In this document: positions 13,894 through 20,467 of the stretch, piece by piece
How the letters are laid out: the number at the start of each line of letters is the position of its first letter
Position numbering within the stretch: the first letter of the stretch is position 1
Source of the DNA: DATMER01 sp963741305
GTDB taxonomy: Bacteria > Acidobacteriota > Thermoanaerobaculia > Multivoradales > UBA5704
Direction: 5' to 3'
Length of the DNA stretch: 20,467 nucleotides
Assembly (NCBI GenBank): GCA_963741305.1
Contig: CAVUHL010000004.1
Coordinates: forward strand, 1-20,467
Notes under the pieces: generated by a model
Database searches by the model: none
What the model was told of the DNA's origin: nothing
What the model saw: only the letters and a program-made list of their open reading frames with translations
Translations under genes and position numbers: made by a program

Positions 13894-15630
13894 TCAAGGA
13901 TCTGAACCGAACTGGCTTCGCCAGCCCTCCTTCAGCTCCAGCCTGATCTCCGGTGAATACGTGATCCATCCCGCCGGCGATTCATATTTCACCCGCACCG
14001 GGAGATCCCCCCTCTCCTGAAGCTGGAATCCAGCCTCGCGCGGCATCTCGAGGACGATGGCGCCGTCACCCAGGACGAACGAATACTTCCCTTCGGGATA
14101 AGGGCCGAATTCCCAGAACAGGACACCGTCCGAAACGTGAAAGCTGGCAGTCAAAGGAACGTTCGGGCGGATCGACGAGCAATGGCTCGCTCGCAGGGCG
14201 GGGATCCGCGGCGTGACATCCACCACGCGGCGGGCGGCAGGATCGTAGCCCCACACCCTGCCCAGCGGTCCGCGGCGGAGACAGAGATGGAGATCGTCCT
14301 GGAACCAGCCCCCGCCGGGAGAACGATTGAAAACGTTCGCTTTCATCCATTGCAGCTCGCCCAGAGAAGCGCCCAGCATGAGTGGATGCCGTAGGAAGTT
14401 GCCCTCTCGCATATCGAGCAGGAACCGGTTCTCGGCGCTCATTCGTTCAGCCCGCGAGACGCGATGATTCCAATCCTGCCGGTTCAAGGCCAGGCCCGAG
14501 AGGCAGGCCGCCGCGGCGAGAACGAAGGCGGTCCGGCGCCTCGCGGCGCTTCCTCCCTCCGCCAGAGCCCGGCAGCCCGCCACGAAGGCCACGGTCACGA
14601 CGATCCAGGCCGGAACCGCAAACCGCGGCTCCATCCGGGTCGAGACCGGCAGGATGGGAAGGAGCGCAAGGATCAACGCGCCCGCCGTCAACCCGGCCGC
14701 CCGGCGGTTCCGCAGAAACAAGAGGGTGAGGAGGCCGGCTGTCAGCGAAGCGGCAAGGATGACGGACGCCAATGACAGCCGGCCGCCCATCAACTCCGCC
14801 GCCAGCTTGCGCGGCAACGCCAAAGCCAATCCCGGCAGGCCGGAAGGCGTGACTGCGAACCCATATCCGCCTATGGGCGTGCCCAGGGCGGCGTAACGGA
14901 AAATGAGATAGAGAGCGAGCGCCGCGGCATGCGGCGCCGCCAGGCGGAGCCGCGCCGCGAATCCGGTGCGCGTGCCGCCGTTGGGATCGGGTAGCAGGAC
15001 CAGGAGCGCGGGAAGAGGAACCGCAATTTCCTTGGCAAGGGAAGCGGCGAAGTAGAGGGCCGCCGAGAGGCACGCGAATCCCCAGGACCGTGCGCCCGTG
15101 CGCCGTAACGCCGCCGCCCAGGCTCCCACGGCGAGGGTGGCGAGAAGGATGGCCTCCACGTAGTGGCGGACCGGCAGAAGCGGCGCCAGCGAAGCCGTAA
15201 CCGGCCCGATCAAAAAGAGCCAGGAGCCGACGGCCGCCCACAGGCGCGGCAACCAGAGGCGCAGAACGCCAAAGAGGACCGCCGGACAGAGGGATAGAAC
15301 AAGGAGGTGACGAACGTAGAACGGATAGGGTTCGATCCCGAAAAGTCGCCGGTCCACGTCCAGCGAGACAAACAGCAGGGGAGTGAAGACTTGGGAAAGC
15401 TGCCGGAATTGCGAGGCATCGAAGAGGTACCATCCCGGCCGGCCGGTGAGCAAATGGCGCAGGTGCCAGAAGTCGTCCTCCATCCACCAAAGCTGGAGGA
15501 CGGAACGGTAGAGCAGCCAGGCCAGCGCGGAGAGCGCCAAGGCGATCCCCCCGTCGGCCAGCAGGCGCTGGGCCGGAGAAGTCTGTGTGGGCACGAGTGA
15601 AGGATACCGCGCCCGGGCCCTCACTTCCAC
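13894..15630 (-). CDS. GT39/PMT-like integral membrane glycosyltransferase
   Basis: The frame of 578 codons is intact from a GTG at 15630; a later GTG near 15590 (VPTQTSPAQRLLADGG) is an equally plausible start. After a short cytoplasmic N-terminus there are about ten hydrophobic segments to around residue 390, followed by a soluble domain of about 190 residues. The first extracytoplasmic loop carries LWWMEDDFWHLRHLL, whose acidic pair fits the catalytic Asp/Glu position of GT-C enzymes (ArnT/PMT/GT39). RLFGIEPYPFYVRHLLVL and LAKEIAVPLPALLVL also fit that fold. GT-C enzymes use lipid-linked sugars and act on the outer face of the membrane. The C-terminal part (GEGKYSF-like, VKYESPAGWITYSPEIRLEL) is beta-rich. 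It could add sugars to lipids, exopolysaccharide or exported proteins. It has no operon partner; a palindromic repeat lies upstream. Confidence 0.7.
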   Translation of the reverse strand: MEVRARARYPSLVPTQTSPAQRLLADGGIALALSALAWLLYRSVLQLWWMEDDFWHLRHLLTGRPGWYLFDASQFRQLSQVFTPLLFVSLDVDRRLFGIEPYPFYVRHLLVLSLCPAVLFGVLRLWLPRLWAAVGSWLFLIGPVTASLAPLLPVRHYVEAILLATLAVGAWAAALRRTGARSWGFACLSAALYFAASLAKEIAVPLPALLVLLPDPNGGTRTGFAARLRLAAPHAAALALYLIFRYAALGTPIGGYGFAVTPSGLPGLALALPRKLAAELMGGRLSLASVILAASLTAGLLTLLFLRNRRAAGLTAGALILALLPILPVSTRMEPRFAVPAWIVVTVAFVAGCRALAEGGSAARRRTAFVLAAAACLSGLALNRQDWNHRVSRAERMSAENRFLLDMREGNFLRHPLMLGASLGELQWMKANVFNRSPGGGWFQDDLHLCLRRGPLGRVWGYDPAARRVVDVTPRIPALRASHCSSIRPNVPLTASFHVSDGVLFWEFGPYPEGKYSFVLGDGAIVLEMPREAGFQLQERGDLPVRVKYESPAGWITYSPEIRLELKEGWRSQFGSDP

Positions 15631-15655
15631 GAATCTATCCTGTTCTTCCTAATCT

Positions 15656-15790
15656 CAGCCCCGCCAGGGGCGGCATCCTCCAGCCCAGGAGGTGACTCCT
15701 GGGCTGCTTCGAGGCGCGGTCCACGGCCCGCCCCCACCTGCGCCCAGGGCTCGCGCCCTGGGCTGGAGGATGCCGCCCCGGACGGGGCTG
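15656..15790. repeat. Nested palindromic element with GGCATCCTCCAGCC arms
   Basis: Outer arms at 15656-15689 and 15757-15790 are reverse complements with two mismatches over 34 bases. Inside are two smaller hairpins, CAGCCCAGGAG..CTCCTGGGCTG and GCCCAGGGC..GCCCTGGGC. The GGCATCCTC core matches the hairpins at 6931 and 8249. It lies between divergent genes (13894-15630 and 15846-16091). Confidence 0.75.
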
Positions 15791-15805
15791 GCGAAGGAGG
15801 GCTCT

Positions 15806-15837
15806 ATTGCCTGAAATGGCAATTTGGGTCCTATAAT
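15806..15837 (+). promoter_or_regulatory. Promoter and operator-like palindrome of the nucleotidyltransferase pair
   Basis: TTGCCT (15808-15813) and TATAAT (15832-15837) are separated by 18 bases. The palindrome ATTGCC-TGAAAT-GGCAAT (15806-15823) overlaps the -35 box, as expected for autoregulation. The -10 box is only eight bases before the ATG, so the transcript is probably leaderless. Confidence 0.6.
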
Positions 15838-15845
15838 CGTCGGCC

Positions 15846-16091
15846 ATGAGAGCTGAGACGCCACGGCCGAGGGACGCCACAACACGAGCGGACGACATTC
15901 CGGCGGAGTGGCTGGCCGAGTTCGAGGCCGCTGCCCGGCGGCCGTTGCAGACTCGCTTTCGCTACGCCTTCATCCACACCTACAAGCCGGTGCTCGACGA
16001 CGAGCCGTTTCGTGCCTTCGACACGACCGCTGACTACCGCCGCTGGTGCGAGGAGAACCTGCCGGACTGGCTGGGATATGGGCGCGTTTGA
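15846..16091 (+). CDS. Small partner protein of nucleotidyltransferase (putative antitoxin)
   Basis: The product is 81 residues from ATG 15846, just behind a consensus -10 box, so translation is probably leaderless. There is no signal or membrane segment. The C-terminal half reads PVLDDEPFRAFDTTADYRRW then CEENLPDWLGYGRV, a conserved ending I associate with small genes placed immediately before nucleotidyltransferases. It overlaps the next gene by 14 bases (16078-16091), indicating translational coupling and a stable 1:1 pairing. By analogy with MNT/AbiEii-type toxin-antitoxin pairs it may be the antitoxin or the target. The Arg/Thr-rich N-terminus is compatible with nucleic-acid binding but shows no known motif. 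Confidence 0.65.
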   Translation: MRAETPRPRDATTRADDIPAEWLAEFEAAARRPLQTRFRYAFIHTYKPVLDDEPFRAFDTTADYRRWCEENLPDWLGYGRV

Positions 16092-16572
16092 GTACCGGCA
16101 GGCCGAGGAGATTCGCGACGCTTTCGCCCGCCACGGCGTGCGCTACCTCTTCATTGGCAAGTCCGGCGCAATTCTCCTCGGCTTCCCCGACACCACTCAG
16201 GATGCCGACCTCTTCGTAGAGAAGAGTCCCGACAACGGCCGGGCTATCGTGGCCGCCCTGCGTGAGCTGGGTTTCGCCTTCGACGACGAGCAGGCAGCAC
16301 AAATCGAGCGCGGCAAGGACTTCGTGCAGCTCAAGAACGGGCCTTTCGACCTCGATCTCATCTTCGCACCCGACGGCATCGAGCGCTTCGCGGACGCTTG
16401 GCGGCGGCGTGTCGAGGTCGAAGGCTTCTCCGTCTGCCACCTCGACGACATCATTGCCAGCAAGCAAGCGAGCGGCCGCGCGAAGGATCTCGAGTCTCTA
16501 CCGCGGCTGAGGTCGTTCCGCGAGTATTGGCTGCGACAGCATGGCCGCGCCCTGACGGGGCTGGGGGAGTGA
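16078..16572 (+). CDS. Nucleotidyltransferase-fold protein (AbiEii/MNT-like)
   Basis: The product is 164 residues from ATG 16078; upstream in-frame codons belong to the overlapping partner. The polymerase-beta-type motif is clear: GKSGAILLG (residues 27-35), then D42 and D44 in TTQDADLF, and a third acidic site at D91/D93 in NGPFDLDLIF. HLDDIIASKQASGRAKDLES near the C-terminus is the usual late motif of this group. The catalytic residues are all present, so the enzyme may transfer a nucleotide to RNA or protein in the cytoplasm. Known relatives include AbiEii toxins and MNT antitoxins, which differ in role, so direction cannot be assigned. It is co-transcribed with the 81-aa partner and followed by the independent mscS-like gene. 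Confidence 0.8.
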   Translation: MGAFEYRQAEEIRDAFARHGVRYLFIGKSGAILLGFPDTTQDADLFVEKSPDNGRAIVAALRELGFAFDDEQAAQIERGKDFVQLKNGPFDLDLIFAPDGIERFADAWRRRVEVEGFSVCHLDDIIASKQASGRAKDLESLPRLRSFREYWLRQHGRALTGLGE

Positions 16573-16621
16573 GGGTCTAAGGCTCCCGCCCTTGGCGTGC
16601 AGTTTGCTACCCTCTCTATAG

Positions 16622-17527
16622 ATGGACTTCAACAAGACCTGGGATCTGCTCGTAGCGAAGCTCTCCGGATGGGTGCGCGAATTCGTCCTGCTCCTGCCCA
16701 ACCTGCTGGTGGCCCTGGTGGTGCTGGTGGCCTTCTGGATGGGGGCCAAGCTGGTGCGCAACCTTCTGGAACGCCTCCTGCGCCGGATCTCTCACAGTCA
16801 GCAGGTGAACCGCCTGCTGAGCCAGTTCGTGTTCCTGGCCCTGCTGGTGGCCGGCGTGTTCGTCTCCCTGGGCATTGTCGGACTGCAGAAGACCGTGGCG
16901 TCCCTCCTGGCCGGCGCCGGCATCATCGGCCTGGCCTTGGGGTTCGCCTTCCAGGACATCGCCGCCAACTTCATGGCAGGCATCTACCTCTCGATCCGGC
17001 GCCCCTTCCGGGTGGGACATCTGATCGAGACCCAGGATTACTTCGGCGTCGTCCAGCGCGTCCAGCTACGCTGGACCGAGATCCTCACCCAGCAGGGGCA
17101 GGTGGTGTTGATCCCTAACAAGCAGGTTTTCGAGAACCCCATCAAGAATTACACCACCAGCGGTAAGCGCAGGGTGGACCTGAAACTGGGGGTTTCCTAC
17201 GGCGACGACCTGGAGAAAGTCAAGAAAACCGCTCTGGAAGCCGAGCCCTCGAAACACGCCTCCCGGACCGGCCCGCCGGAATTCTTCTACGAGTCCTTCG
17301 GTGAGAGCTCGATCGACTTCGTCGTGCGCTTCTGGATACCTTTCGCCAAGCAACCGGACTTCCTGGAAGCCCAGAGCGAGGCCATCCAGCGCATCAAGAA
17401 GGCGTTCGACGAGAACGGCATCACGATTCCGTTCCCCACCCGCACGCTCGACTTTGTCGTCAAGGAAGGCGAGAATCTGGCCGAGGTGCTGGAGGAGGCT
17501 TTGCCCTCCCGAGCAGGCTTGAAGTAA
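16622..17527 (+). CDS. MscS-family small-conductance mechanosensitive channel
   Basis: The product is 301 residues from ATG 16622. Three membrane helices are visible at about residues 20-41, 67-87 and 93-125. The third is the pore-lining helix, rich in Gly and Ala (ASLLAGAGIIGLALGFAFQD, then IAANFMAGI). The beta domain carries the family signature VLIPNKQVFENPIKNYT (about 162-178), and the C-terminal alpha/beta cytoplasmic domain includes VDLKLGVSYGDDLEKV, IDFVVRFWIPFAKQPDFLEA and the closing ITIPFPTRTLDF. Length and domain order are those of E. coli-type MscS. It opens under membrane tension to release solutes after osmotic downshock. A small membrane protein follows after 8 bases and is likely co-transcribed. 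No ribosome site is obvious, and TATAG adjoins the ATG. Confidence 0.93.
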   Translation: MDFNKTWDLLVAKLSGWVREFVLLLPNLLVALVVLVAFWMGAKLVRNLLERLLRRISHSQQVNRLLSQFVFLALLVAGVFVSLGIVGLQKTVASLLAGAGIIGLALGFAFQDIAANFMAGIYLSIRRPFRVGHLIETQDYFGVVQRVQLRWTEILTQQGQVVLIPNKQVFENPIKNYTTSGKRRVDLKLGVSYGDDLEKVKKTALEAEPSKHASRTGPPEFFYESFGESSIDFVVRFWIPFAKQPDFLEAQSEAIQRIKKAFDENGITIPFPTRTLDFVVKEGENLAEVLEEALPSRAGLK

Positions 17528-17535
17528 AGCTTTTC

Positions 17536-17871
17536 ATGATAGACGTCCATTCCATTCTTCTGGCCTTGGCCATCTTTCTTCTGGGCTTGGCCATTGCTGC
17601 GCTGGCAGCCTCCTTGCTCGGCGCCGGTATCCAGAGATGGCGCGCACCAAAGTGGTTTCCCCGAGCCGTCCTCATCCTGCTGATCCTTGCGCTAACGTTC
17701 GACGGGCTCTCGCTCATCGTTCACGTCCTGATGGGACATCGGCCGGGAACCAGCCAGGCTATGGGATGGCAAGAGCTCCTGGCCGAGCATCCGGCGTTTC
17801 TCGTCGTGGCGCTGTTCGCTCTCCTCGCTGGGAGTCTTTTGCCGAGGCGGCCGAGCTCGCCTCCTGAGTGA
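17536..17871 (+). CDS. Small three-TM hypothetical membrane protein
   Basis: The product is 111 residues from ATG 17536, eight bases after the mscS-like stop, with only a weak ribosome site, so coupling to the channel gene is likely. Hydrophobic segments lie at about residues 6-28 (ILLALAIFLLGLAIAALAAS), 43-65 (PRAVLILLILALTFDGLSLI) and 86-104 (HPAFLVVALFALLAGSLL). The tail is short and basic/Pro-rich. No family is recognised. A modulator of the channel is a guess from position alone. Confidence 0.6.
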   Translation: MIDVHSILLALAIFLLGLAIAALAASLLGAGIQRWRAPKWFPRAVLILLILALTFDGLSLIVHVLMGHRPGTSQAMGWQELLAEHPAFLVVALFALLAGSLLPRRPSSPPE

Positions 17872-18165
17872 GGCTTCTCTGGCAAATACAGAAACCATCG
17901 TCGCGTGGTCTGGGAGGAGTATCCCCGTGGAAGGGGTGCCTTTAGAGGAATGCGTCCAATTCGGATATGCAGTCCTTTACCGCCTGGCAATTACGGCGTA
18001 CGCTGAGAAGCTTCCAATGATTCTTGACTACTGACTATCGATGCCGGACGGAACTGTGCTGCGGTGGATTGCGTCCCCACTCCCAATCCCTCCTGGAGGA
18101 GAGGGGCGGCTGACTATGCCAGGTATGTCGAGATCTAAGAGCCGCCATAGTGCTAGAATCTCTCC
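17872..18165. other. Interval without a recognised gene
   Basis: No convincing reading frame is present. A small CCCTCCTGGAGGAGAGGG hairpin lies near 18085. TAGAAT, eight bases before the next ATG, is a candidate -10 box for a leaderless transcript of the HEAT-like gene. Confidence 0.4.
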
Positions 18166-19061
18166 ATGAGAAAGTGGTTCGTCGAGCGGAGCCGGCACAG
18201 GGCACAGTGGCCACCGGTGGCCTGGATCTTGATGGTGGCTCTGTGCTTTCCGGCACCCGGCTCCGCACAACGGAACCGGACCGATCTGCTGCACCAGTTG
18301 CGGTCCACCGATTCTGCTCAACTCGAAGCCGCGCTCGAGGGTCTTTCGGACATCGACTCCCGCGAGTGGGCGTCGAACGATCGAATTCCCCTGGCTCTCG
18401 CAGCGATCGTCCGGCAGGCGAGCCTCCGGGGTGATCTGCGCCTCTCCGCAGCCTGGTTGCTGAAGACCGCCGGCCGGTTCAAGTCCGTCGAGTCCACAGT
18501 CCTGAAACTCACCGGCGACCCCGATGAGGAGACTGCACGCGGCGCCGCTCGCATACTCATCTATGGCGGCCCGAACGACCCGGATGGTCGCACCGTCGAG
18601 GGGCTCTATGTCAACGGCTCCGGAGTGCTGAAGGAGGAGATGGCCATCGCAATCGGCGACAACTGTTTTCGCGAGGTGGCCGCTTCCGCCCACCTGGCGG
18701 TGTCTGATGATCTGCAGAAGATTGCTCTCGACGGTAGCACCGATTCATGGGTACGTGGAGAGGCGATCGAGTCGCTTCAATGCTACGCCAACGATCCCAA
18801 GGTCGTCGATTTCCTCATCGGACTTTTACAGCCGGAGGCTTGGTTCTTCGGTGTCCCCGGCCAGCACTACCCTCGCCACAGTACGGTAGCAGTGCTCGGC
18901 ACGCTGGCCATAAGTGACCTCCCCAATCTCGGCTCTCGTGTGCGGTTCTTCAAAACGCTGGTTGAAAGGGTGCCGGAATCAACCCGCTATGAGGTCGAAT
19001 GGGCAGTCGCCCGGTTCTTCAAGCAACATCCCGAGGCCTCGAACCCAGCCTCTTTCCGTGA
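18166..19061 (+). CDS. Secreted HEAT-like repeat protein (3' end uncertain)
   Basis: The start is ATG 18166. Residues 1-35 are a signal peptide (VAWILMVALCFPAPGSAQ) with an AxA-like cleavage site. The remainder is alpha-helical with HEAT-like units: RSTDSAQLEAALEGLSDIDS, GDLRLSAAWLLKTAGRF, GDPDEETARGAARILIYGG, GSTDSWVRGEAIESLQCYAN and LLQPEAWFFG. Similarity to protein family ends near EWAVARFFKQHPEASNPASF. The in-frame extension to 19557 is antisense to another gene and not real. A TGA at 19059-19061 in an adjacent frame would end the protein at about 298 residues if one base is missing near 19020. It overlaps the next start (TGATG). It is probably a periplasmic scaffold or binding protein; the partner is unknown. 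Confidence 0.6.
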
Positions 19062-19160
19062 TGCGAGGCACTCACGTGAACAGCACTCTCTCCATCGAGC
19101 TTCTCGCCGCCCATCCGGAAGCCTTGCCGGCGCTTCAGGAGCTGTTCGAGGCCGAATGGC
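19061..19160 (+). pseudogene. N-terminal fragment of a GNAT acetyltransferase
   Basis: From ATG 19061 or GTG 19076 the frame reads VNSTLSIELLAAHPEALPAL then QELFEAEWP. This matches the start of many GNAT N-acetyltransferases (LAxHPExxPxLxxLFxxEWP). After EWP the frame becomes antisense of the beta-lactamase-like gene, so at least 100 residues including the acetyl-CoA site are missing. It starts in a TGATG overlap with the presumed stop of the HEAT-like gene. Confidence 0.45.
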
Positions 19161-20017
19161 CTTTCGGCGGGTGCCACCAAGCCACCCGCCGCCAACTCCA
19201 CCGACGATTGATCGAGCACGGTTGTGGCGCCGAGCTCGCCGAACATCTCGGAGTGCTTCCAAGACTCCACTTTTCCCATATAACCCGTCGGCAACGGCGC
19301 CAAAGCCTTTTCGTGCTGGTGAAGCCAGGTCCGGTGGATCCCGAGAGGTTGGTAGACGTAGCGGCGGTATGCTTCCGGAAGCGGCAAGCCGCTGGCTCGC
19401 TCGGCGATCACCCCGAGGAGGAAATAATTGGTGCTGCTGTAATCCCAGTCGGTACCGGGGTCGAAGTAGCGGCCGAACCGGCTGGAGAGGGCGAGGAGCT
19501 CTTCTTCACTCCACCGTTTCGTCACGAGCTCGATCATCTCCGCCCGGTCGGGCCTGAGGTAGAGGTAGATATAGAAGTCCTTCAGACCACTCGTCTGCGC
19601 GAGCAGGTGACGAAGAGTGATCTTCGATCCTTCGGGAAAGGAAGGCAAGAAGCGGTCGAGGGTGTCGTCGAGAGAGAGAAGCCCCTCCTCCGCGAGGCGA
19701 AGGACGGTGACGGCCGTATACGTCTTGGTGATGCTTCCCAGAAAGTAGGGATCTTGGGGCGCCATCAACCTGCGGGCGTCCCGGTCGGCGTAGCCGCTCG
19801 CCACCACGATGGGTGGATCGTCTCCTGCAAGCACGCCCAGTATGGCCCCTGGGGCTCCGGCTTCTTCACGGAGCTCGTCGAGCAGGCTCCGCAGCTCGGT
19901 CTCCCGGCCCTGATGCTTTTCAGCAAGATCCCGGCCGCGGCTCCCGCACGAGCAGCTACCGAGAACAACGGCCGCAAGTAAGAACGAACCCAACCGGGAA
20001 CCGGCGACTTCCAGCAT
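19160..20017 (-). pseudogene. Serine beta-lactamase/DD-peptidase-like lipoprotein, C-terminally truncated
   Basis: The start is ATG 20017 with AAAGGAGGT five bases upstream; longer in-frame starts are unlikely. MLEVAGSRLGSFLLAAVVLG then SC is a lipoprotein signal with Cys22. The class C beta-lactamase-like catalytic motif is S95-I-T-K98. The second motif is YSS at 193-195 (DYSSTNYFLLG) in place of the common YSN. Conserved HLLAQTSGL and SVELAAGGLVA are present. Normally about 100 further residues including an HxG motif follow GGLVA. Here the frame runs into the opposite-strand GNAT fragment near 19160, so the third motif is missing. The lipoprotein would act in the periplasm on peptides or esters if complete. 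Either a deletion fused two genes or the assembly is chimeric. Confidence 0.7.
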
Positions 20018-20128
20018 GCGGACCTCCTTTTTCGAGCCAGGGCCAGACCGCAATCCGGTCAGGTAGAATCAACCTCGGCCCTGGCCAGGATATAGCCTTT
20101 CCGGGCAACTCAGGAGGAGGTTCCGCGA

Positions 20129-20164
20129 ATGACCGATGTACCCGTTCCTGCGCCGGTCACTTGA
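20129..20164 (+). CDS. Possible 11-aa leader peptide upstream of the two-TM protein gene
   Basis: MTDVPVPAPVT is preceded by the strong AGGAGGAGG site and ends in TGA, whose bases overlap the GAGGAG of the next gene. It could be a translational leader, or the original start of a gene broken by an indel. Too short for certainty. Confidence 0.3.
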   Translation: MTDVPVPAPVT

Positions 20165-20173
20165 GGAGATCGC

Positions 20174-20467
20174 ATGCAACCACCAGAGCAGATTCCGGCT
20201 CAGATCCGTCGCCTTCGGCGCCACTGCCTAGCCCTGTACCGGTGTTGGTGGACAACGCATTACCTCGTAGGAGTTCTTGGCGTTCTTGCCGGCGGTCTCG
20301 CGGCCGGGGGCCAGGCCGCGGGAATTAAATGCCTCAAGGATTGGACGTTTCTGTTCGGGTCTGTAGCGGCATTGGCGACGAGCTTGGTCACGTTTCTGGG
20401 CCCCCTCCAGCGGGCGCAGCGCTACTGGGAGGCTTTCCACTTGATAGACCAAACCTGCTTGGAGTAC
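20174..20467 (+). CDS. Two-TM membrane protein, SLATT-like (3' end cut by window edge)
   Basis: The frame is open from ATG 20174, with GAGGAG seven bases upstream, to the window edge (98 codons). A basic N-terminus (QIRRLRRHCLALYRCWWTTH) leads into two adjacent hydrophobic segments, YLVGVLGVLAGGLAAGGQAA and WTFLFGSVAALATSLVTFLG. It continues GPLQRAQRYWEAFHLIDQTC. The two-TM hairpin followed by an amphipathic helix with RAxxYxxAxxxxDxxCLxY resembles SLATT/DUF4231-type proteins, some of which are membrane effectors in nucleotide-signalling defence systems. With the C-terminus and following genes unseen, this is only a fold-level suggestion. It diverges from the beta-lactamase-like gene across a 112-base spacer. 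Confidence 0.55.
   Translation, partial: MQPPEQIPAQIRRLRRHCLALYRCWWTTHYLVGVLGVLAGGLAAGGQAAGIKCLKDWTFLFGSVAALATSLVTFLGPLQRAQRYWEAFHLIDQTCLEY

Noticed and set aside
15655..15885. Minus-strand frames over the palindromic repeat
   Set aside because: They are translations of inverted repeats and of the antisense of the 81-aa gene, with no start signal.
18914..19981. A plus-strand frame of about 355 codons
   Set aside because: It is antisense to the beta-lactamase-like gene over most of its length. Only the short GNAT-like piece near 19061-19160 looks real.
1..20467. tRNA or rRNA genes
   Set aside because: I saw no cloverleaf with TTCGANNC and anticodon arm, and no rRNA signature, in a read of both strands. 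A covariance-model search would be needed to be certain.

Overview
The window looks like a stretch of a high-GC bacterial chromosome. The gene families (PqqD-type protein with an internal twin-arginine signal, DUF6065, many GT2 enzymes, small secreted Cys-rich proteins, orphan toxin-antitoxin genes) resemble what I know from Acidobacteriota and related soil or sediment lineages, but no rRNA, tRNA or marker gene is present, so the assignment is tentative. Several genes are intact (response regulator, nucleotidyltransferase pair, MscS channel, GT39-like membrane enzyme). Others are broken into frames every 100-300 bases (0.9-4.9 kb, 9.9-11.2 kb, 12.8-13.1 kb). Some breaks sit on homopolymer runs, so consensus indel errors are a serious alternative to real decay.

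Region 1 (1-4913, minus strand) is a glycosylation-type cluster. In transcription order it holds a GT2 glycosyltransferase, a PqqD-domain protein that continues into a Tat/Sec-like signal, an FGYxN-type exported domain and a Thr-rich tail, a DUF6065 protein, a two-module glycosyltransferase whose second half resembles polypeptide GalNAc transferases, and a third GT with a DSH motif that runs off the left edge. I infer a system that makes, exports and glycosylates a secreted protein.

Region 2 (4914-6360) is repeat-rich. It has a perfect 24-bp palindrome, a 62-bp tandem repeat in two blocks whose starts lie 825 bp apart, a MITE-like 298-bp element with 15-bp inverted ends and 10-bp direct flanks, and an orphan Phd/YefM-like antitoxin whose PIN toxin is cut off after about 8 residues.

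Region 3 (6360-8330) has a helical hypothetical protein with a good terminator, a NarL-type response regulator, and the first copy of a 250-bp palindromic element. Region 4 (8331-13168) holds a coupled pair (large unknown protein plus a CxxCH lipoprotein), a Cys-rich secreted protein and a broken HipB-like XRE gene. It is bracketed on the right by the second copy of the 250-bp element. Region 5 (13449-15845) holds a second Cys-rich secreted protein, a GT39/PMT-like membrane glycosyltransferase and a palindromic repeat.

Region 6 (15846-20467) holds a nucleotidyltransferase toxin-antitoxin-like pair with its own promoter and operator-like palindrome, an MscS channel with a small membrane partner, a HEAT-like secreted protein, a junction where a GNAT fragment and a serine beta-lactamase-like gene are both truncated, and the start of a two-TM protein running off the right edge.
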